Shown here piece by piece: positions 13,338 to 16,631 of a stretch of 16,631 bases of DNA. Numbering within the stretch: the stretch's first letter is position 1; the number at the start of each line of letters is the position of its first letter. This DNA comes from Euryarchaeota archaeon UBA596 (lineage in GTDB: Archaea; Thermoplasmatota; Poseidoniia; Poseidoniales; Poseidoniaceae), in the NCBI GenBank assembly GCA_002498205.1, contig DAGQ01000125.1, forward strand, positions 1-16,631, written 5' to 3'. The notes beneath the pieces are model-generated. The model saw nothing but the letters and a program-made list of their open reading frames with translations. It did no database searches and was not told the origin of the DNA. Both the position numbers and the translations under genes were made by a program.

Positions 13338-14828
13338 TTAAAAATTGTAAATTTTACTATATTTTTCATTAATATAATTTAAAAACGGTTCTGATGAAGG
13401 AGGAGCTCCAGTTGCTTTTTCAATTAAATCTGAAGGATTGTATAACCTTCCTTTTTCATGAATATTTTTTCGTAACCAATCTAAAATTGGAAGCCAATTT
13501 CCTTCTTCAATCATTTGATTAACATTCCCAAATACATTTTTCATTTTATCAAATAATTGTGCCGCATATAAATTTCCAAGAGTATAAGTCGGGAAATAAC
13601 CAAATGCACCCATAGACCAATGTATGTCTTGTAAGACACCTTTTGTATCATTTTCAACATTTAATCCAAACCACTCTTTAAACATACTATTCCAAACTTT
13701 AGGTAAATCATTAACTTCTAAATCTCCGTTAAATAATTGTTTTTCGATTTCGTATCTCAAAATTATATGTAAATTGTATGTTACTTCATCTGCTTCAACT
13801 CTAATGAATGAAGGTTCAACCTGGTTTGCAATCAAGTTCATTTGAGCAGCATCAATATCTTTTGGGAAATCTGGAAATTCTTCTTTAAAAATTGGTAATG
13901 TATATTTCCAAAATTCTTCTGTTCGTCCAATTTGATTTTCCCATAAACGAGATTGAGATTCATGGACACCTAATGAAATTGCAGTTCCTCTAGGAGTTAA
14001 TGCGAATTCATCAGGTAATCCTTGTTCATATAGGCCATGGCCAGTTTCATGCATAACAGCATAAAGGCATGAGAAGGGATCTTCTTCATCATATCTGGTT
14101 GTAATTCTTGTATCTCCCGTAGAAATCGATATAGAAAATGGGTGAGCTGAAATATCCATTCTTCCCGAGTCAAAGTCAAAGCCCATTTGTTCTGAAACCT
14201 TCAAACAAAAAGATTCCTGTTTTGATACGGGAAAAGTCATATCTAAATTAGCGATATCTTGTTTTTCCGCCATTAAAATTTTGTTTAGAACTTCTATTAA
14301 ACCTGATTTTAATTGAGCAAATAATGGATCCAGATAATCTACAGTCAAACCAACTTCATAATCATCCAATAATGTGTCATAAGGTGTTTTTTCATTTCCT
14401 AGATAACTAACTTTTTCTCTAGCAAGTTCTACCAATTCAGTTAATATTGGTGCATACATATTAAAATCATTATTTTCTCTTGCTTTAGCCCAAATTCCCA
14501 TTGCTTTTGAACGAGTTTTTGTTAATCTTTCAATAAACTCAACAGGTAGTTTTGTTGCCTTATCATATGTTCTTCTAATTTCTAAAACATTAGTTTTTTG
14601 ATCCTCATTCAGATCACCTAAATTTTCTTCTAAATTTGAAATCAACTCACCTATTTTTTTACTCGTAATTGTTTCATGTGCACGCCCCGATAACCAAGCT
14701 AATGTTTCAGCTCTAGCCTTCGCACCATTCGGTGGCATCATCACAGATTGATCCCAATTCAATTGGCTCTGAATAGCCTGAATTCTTGAATATGTGCTTA
14801 CTTCTTCAATAAATTGTTCGTAACTCAT
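13338..14828 (-). CDS. M32-family metallocarboxypeptidase (Taq carboxypeptidase type)
   Basis: This cytoplasmic zinc or cobalt carboxypeptidase removes C-terminal amino acids from peptides. Numbered from the ATG at 14828 (496 residues), the HEXXH motif HETGH is at 260-264 within MHETGHGLYEQGLP. The third metal ligand, Glu290, is in GVHESQSRLWEN, 30 residues after the first His, as in the Pyrococcus and Thermus enzymes. The family signature PHPFSI-like stretch (SAHPFSIS) and the C-terminal YFPTYTLGNLYAAQ block are present. The length is typical. The frame is open from a TTG at 14840, but the ATG is preferred because GGCGG lies 5-9 nt and GGAGGT 13-18 nt before it. It is divergent from the M29-like gene, with a 103-bp spacer holding only a weak TATA-like element (minus strand CAATATTATC, 14857-14866). 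Confidence 0.95.
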   Translation of the reverse strand: MSYEQFIEEVSTYSRIQAIQSQLNWDQSVMMPPNGAKARAETLAWLSGRAHETITSKKIGELISNLEENLGDLNEDQKTNVLEIRRTYDKATKLPVEFIERLTKTRSKAMGIWAKARENNDFNMYAPILTELVELAREKVSYLGNEKTPYDTLLDDYEVGLTVDYLDPLFAQLKSGLIEVLNKILMAEKQDIANLDMTFPVSKQESFCLKVSEQMGFDFDSGRMDISAHPFSISISTGDTRITTRYDEEDPFSCLYAVMHETGHGLYEQGLPDEFALTPRGTAISLGVHESQSRLWENQIGRTEEFWKYTLPIFKEEFPDFPKDIDAAQMNLIANQVEPSFIRVEADEVTYNLHIILRYEIEKQLFNGDLEVNDLPKVWNSMFKEWFGLNVENDTKGVLQDIHWSMGAFGYFPTYTLGNLYAAQLFDKMKNVFGNVNQMIEEGNWLPILDWLRKNIHEKGRLYNPSDLIEKATGAPPSSEPFLNYINEKYSKIYNF

Positions 14829-14931
14829 CTTTCCGCCCAAACCTCCCCAGAAAAAAGATAATATTGAGTATTTGCTTTTTTCTTTAACAATTAATACAAT
14901 AATTCAAACATAAGATTTCCTTCGGTAGTTT

Positions 14932-15999
14932 GTGGGGAGAAAACAAAAGAGAGATTCAAAAGAAATTTTAGATGGTGAAATCATCGAAGATGATAAAATT
15001 CCCCAAAAAAGAACTTTTGACGATTTTTTAAATATTGCTGCAAAGACAGTTGTCAATATTTGCATGGAAATAAGACGCCATGAATCCGTTTTAGTAATAG
15101 CAGATCCCTCTACAAGTGAAATTGGACAAGAACTTTACAAAGTTGCATCTGAAATTTCAGATAATGTTCTGTTGGTAATTATGCCATTTACTAGGCATCA
15201 TGGAGATGAGCCACCAGTTTCAGTTGCTGAGTTAATGAGAACTCAAAATGTTGTATTAGCACCTACAAAATTTAGTATTACTCATACAAAAGCTAGAATT
15301 CAAGCATGTAAAGATGGTGCTAGAATAGCAACTATGCCTGGAATAACTTCTGAATTATTTGCTAGTGGAGGCATGCTTGCTGATTTTAATGAAATAAGGG
15401 ATACAATTAGTAGAGTTGGAGTCCATCTTCGTAGACGTAGAAATATTAGAGTAACTTCACCTGAAGGAACAGATATTAGATTTGATGTAGATCCTAAAAA
15501 ATGGAACCGAGAAGATAGCGGGATTTGCAATAGGCCAGGCATGGTAACAAATCTACCCGCTGGAAAAATTTTCAATAATTTAATTGAAGGAACAGCAAAA
15601 GGAGATTTGTATATCGATGGTAGTTTTGATTCAATGATACTTAGTGAACCTCTTAGATTCAAGGTTAATGATGGAATTGCTACAGATATTAAGGGTGGAC
15701 CTGAAGCACAAAGAGTTAGACATCTTTTTGCGGAAGCTGCAAATTTAATGCCAGCTAAAGACCAATCTTCAGTTTGGACCATTTCACAATTTGGTTTCGG
15801 TTTAAACCCTAAATCAAAGTTAATTGGAAATGCCCTAGAAGATGAAAAAGTAATGGGAAGTTGTTATTTTAGTATAGGTTTAGAAGGTAGTAAACTTGAT
15901 GGAAATCATCCTGGAATTTTGACGAGTGGTATAATTAAAGAGCCAACAGTATTTATTGATGGAGAACCATTAATTATATCTGGAGAATTACAATTATAA
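14932..15999 (+). CDS. M29 aminopeptidase T-like protein, metal ligands apparently lost
   Basis: The protein resembles COG2309 leucyl aminopeptidase (AmpS/PepS/aminopeptidase T) proteins. Matching blocks are ESVLVIAD (51-58), the basic HLRRRRNIRVTSPEGTDIRF (165-184), NLPAGKIF (207-214), EGTAKGDLYIDGS (219-231), FGFGLNPKSKLIG (287-299), DEKVMG (304-309) and FIDGEPL (341-347). Glu219 is kept. Where I expect Glu, His and His-x-Asp ligands in the C-terminal half, the sequence has Gln286, Tyr312 and Leu330-Thr-Ser332. This suggests a non-peptidase or a changed activity. Residues 1-28 form a charged N-terminal extension. The start is GTG at 14932, as the frame has a stop two codons upstream and no ATG before codon 45. 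It abuts the convergent zinc-ribbon gene with no gap. Confidence 0.75.
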   Translation: MGRKQKRDSKEILDGEIIEDDKIPQKRTFDDFLNIAAKTVVNICMEIRRHESVLVIADPSTSEIGQELYKVASEISDNVLLVIMPFTRHHGDEPPVSVAELMRTQNVVLAPTKFSITHTKARIQACKDGARIATMPGITSELFASGGMLADFNEIRDTISRVGVHLRRRRNIRVTSPEGTDIRFDVDPKKWNREDSGICNRPGMVTNLPAGKIFNNLIEGTAKGDLYIDGSFDSMILSEPLRFKVNDGIATDIKGGPEAQRVRHLFAEAANLMPAKDQSSVWTISQFGFGLNPKSKLIGNALEDEKVMGSCYFSIGLEGSKLDGNHPGILTSGIIKEPTVFIDGEPLIISGELQL

Positions 16000-16631
16000 C
16001 TAGTTATTAAAACCACATAATGGACAAAATCTCCAAGAATTACTCAGACTTACTCCGCAGCCTTTGCAAATATTACCATTAGGAAAAGTTCGAATTATTC
16101 CATTTGTATTTATGTTGTTTATAGGCTCTGGAAGGGAACGTTTTTTTGGTTTAGGTAAATTAGGAGATTGTATGTCTGAGTTAAAATTACTCTGGCTATT
16201 ATATGACCTGGTTGGAATACTTTTTTTCACAAGAGTCGGTTCTTCAATTGGTTGAATTTTTGGAGTTGGAATTACATTAGAATTTATTGGTTTTGATTTA
16301 GGGATCACGGGAACTATTTTTGGAGTTGGTTTTATTTGATTAATGGACTCAGAGGTTTGATTATATTCACTTTTTTCACTAATCCAATTATTTGTATCAA
16401 GACTATCTTTTTCAAGATCTTTCATAGATCTAGGCTCTTCTTTAGGAATATTGACAGGTTTTTGTAATATTTCTGGTTTTACTAAAGGAGTAGGCTCAAT
16501 AATATTGGTTTTTTTCATAGGTGGTTTTAATGCCATGGGCTCTTGTAAATTAGTTGTTGATGAAATAGTTTCTTGCACTTCATCTTGAGGTGGAATAACA
16601 TTAATTGGATTTGATTTAATTTCTTCTTTAA
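16000..16631 (-). CDS. Pro/Lys-rich protein with C-terminal zinc ribbon (runs off right edge)
   Basis: The minus-strand frame is open from the window edge to a TAG at 16000-16002, giving at least 209 residues; the true start lies outside. A GTG at 16578 is in frame, but the upstream codons continue the same Pro/Asn/Lys-rich composition (IKSNPINVIPPQDE), so the gene very probably extends further. Most of the visible part is low-complexity and probably disordered, with repeated proline and lysine patterns (KPTPKI-, KPKK-type). The end, CKGCGVSLSNSWRFCPLCGF, is a four-cysteine zinc ribbon with two CxxC knuckles. Proteins of this layout often bind other macromolecules or tether to the membrane through an upstream domain that cannot be seen here. 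No specific function can be given. Confidence 0.75.
   Translation of the reverse strand, partial: KEEIKSNPINVIPPQDEVQETISSTTNLQEPMALKPPMKKTNIIEPTPLVKPEILQKPVNIPKEEPRSMKDLEKDSLDTNNWISEKSEYNQTSESINQIKPTPKIVPVIPKSKPINSNVIPTPKIQPIEEPTLVKKSIPTRSYNSQSNFNSDIQSPNLPKPKKRSLPEPINNINTNGIIRTFPNGNICKGCGVSLSNSWRFCPLCGFNN

Noticed and set aside
15300..15782. Open frame of 160 codons antisense to the M29-like gene
   Set aside because: The sense strand carries recognisable family blocks throughout. The antisense product has no motif and no plausible start context.
1..16631. CRISPR array, transposon or defence system
   Set aside because: No regularly spaced repeats, terminal inverted repeats, transposase, nuclease or Cas-like motifs were seen. 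The few repeats found are isolated pairs.

Overview
The window looks like chromosomal DNA from an uncultured, AT-rich marine planktonic archaeon, most likely Marine Group II (Candidatus Poseidoniales) or a close relative. The reasons are indirect. There are archaeal-type TATA-like elements close to start codons, some leaving almost no 5' leader, and a tRNA-Leu without encoded CCA. There are acidic secreted proteins and an LSGC lipobox, and bacterial-type metabolic genes (gpsA, pyrC, mogA) sit beside archaeal-style genes. No rRNA or taxon-defining marker is present, so the assignment is an inference.

Layout. 1-691 (minus): the N-terminal part of a secreted acidic protein that runs off the left edge. 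751-2627 (minus): a two-gene ABC-2 transporter, ATPase then permease, joined by a GTGA overlap. 2711-3598 (plus): an orphan membrane protein with four predicted membrane spans and a soluble C-terminal domain. 3578-5546 (minus): a probable operon of gpsA (glycerol-3-phosphate dehydrogenase), a small winged-helix-like protein and a DtxR-family metal regulator with the complete iron-type ligand set. 5660-5743 (plus): tRNA-Leu(UAG), followed by a hairpin and T-runs. 5879-6259 (minus) and 6495-6722 (plus): two small membrane proteins, DoxX-like and DUF2892-like, around a 235-bp AT-rich divergent promoter region. 6827-9163 (plus): a very large membrane protein with N-terminal EF-hand-like loops, a sequon-rich extracytoplasmic part and a C-terminus resembling the small multidrug export family. 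9165-10891 (minus): a zinc acylase of the AstE/AspA family followed by mogA. 10981-12015 (plus): a pyrC very like enterobacterial dihydroorotase. 12122-13225 (minus): a GC-richer lipoprotein gene. 13338-14828 (minus): an M32 carboxypeptidase. 14932-15999 (plus): an M29/AmpS-like protein that appears to lack the metal ligands. 16000-16631 (minus): a Pro/Lys-rich protein ending in a zinc ribbon, truncated by the right edge.

The genes do not form one pathway. They cover lipid-backbone synthesis (gpsA), pyrimidine synthesis (pyrC), molybdenum cofactor synthesis (mogA), peptide or amide hydrolysis (M32, AstE/AspA-like), metal-responsive regulation (DtxR) and transport. The most unusual items are the EF-hand/multidrug-export-like fusion protein, the M29-like protein without visible metal ligands, the bacterial gpsA and pyrC, and the spacers around the lipoprotein gene. 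Those spacers hold a 12/14 direct repeat, competing hairpins, and a strong Shine-Dalgarno followed by only three codons. I saw no CRISPR array, transposase, integrase or recognisable defence system.
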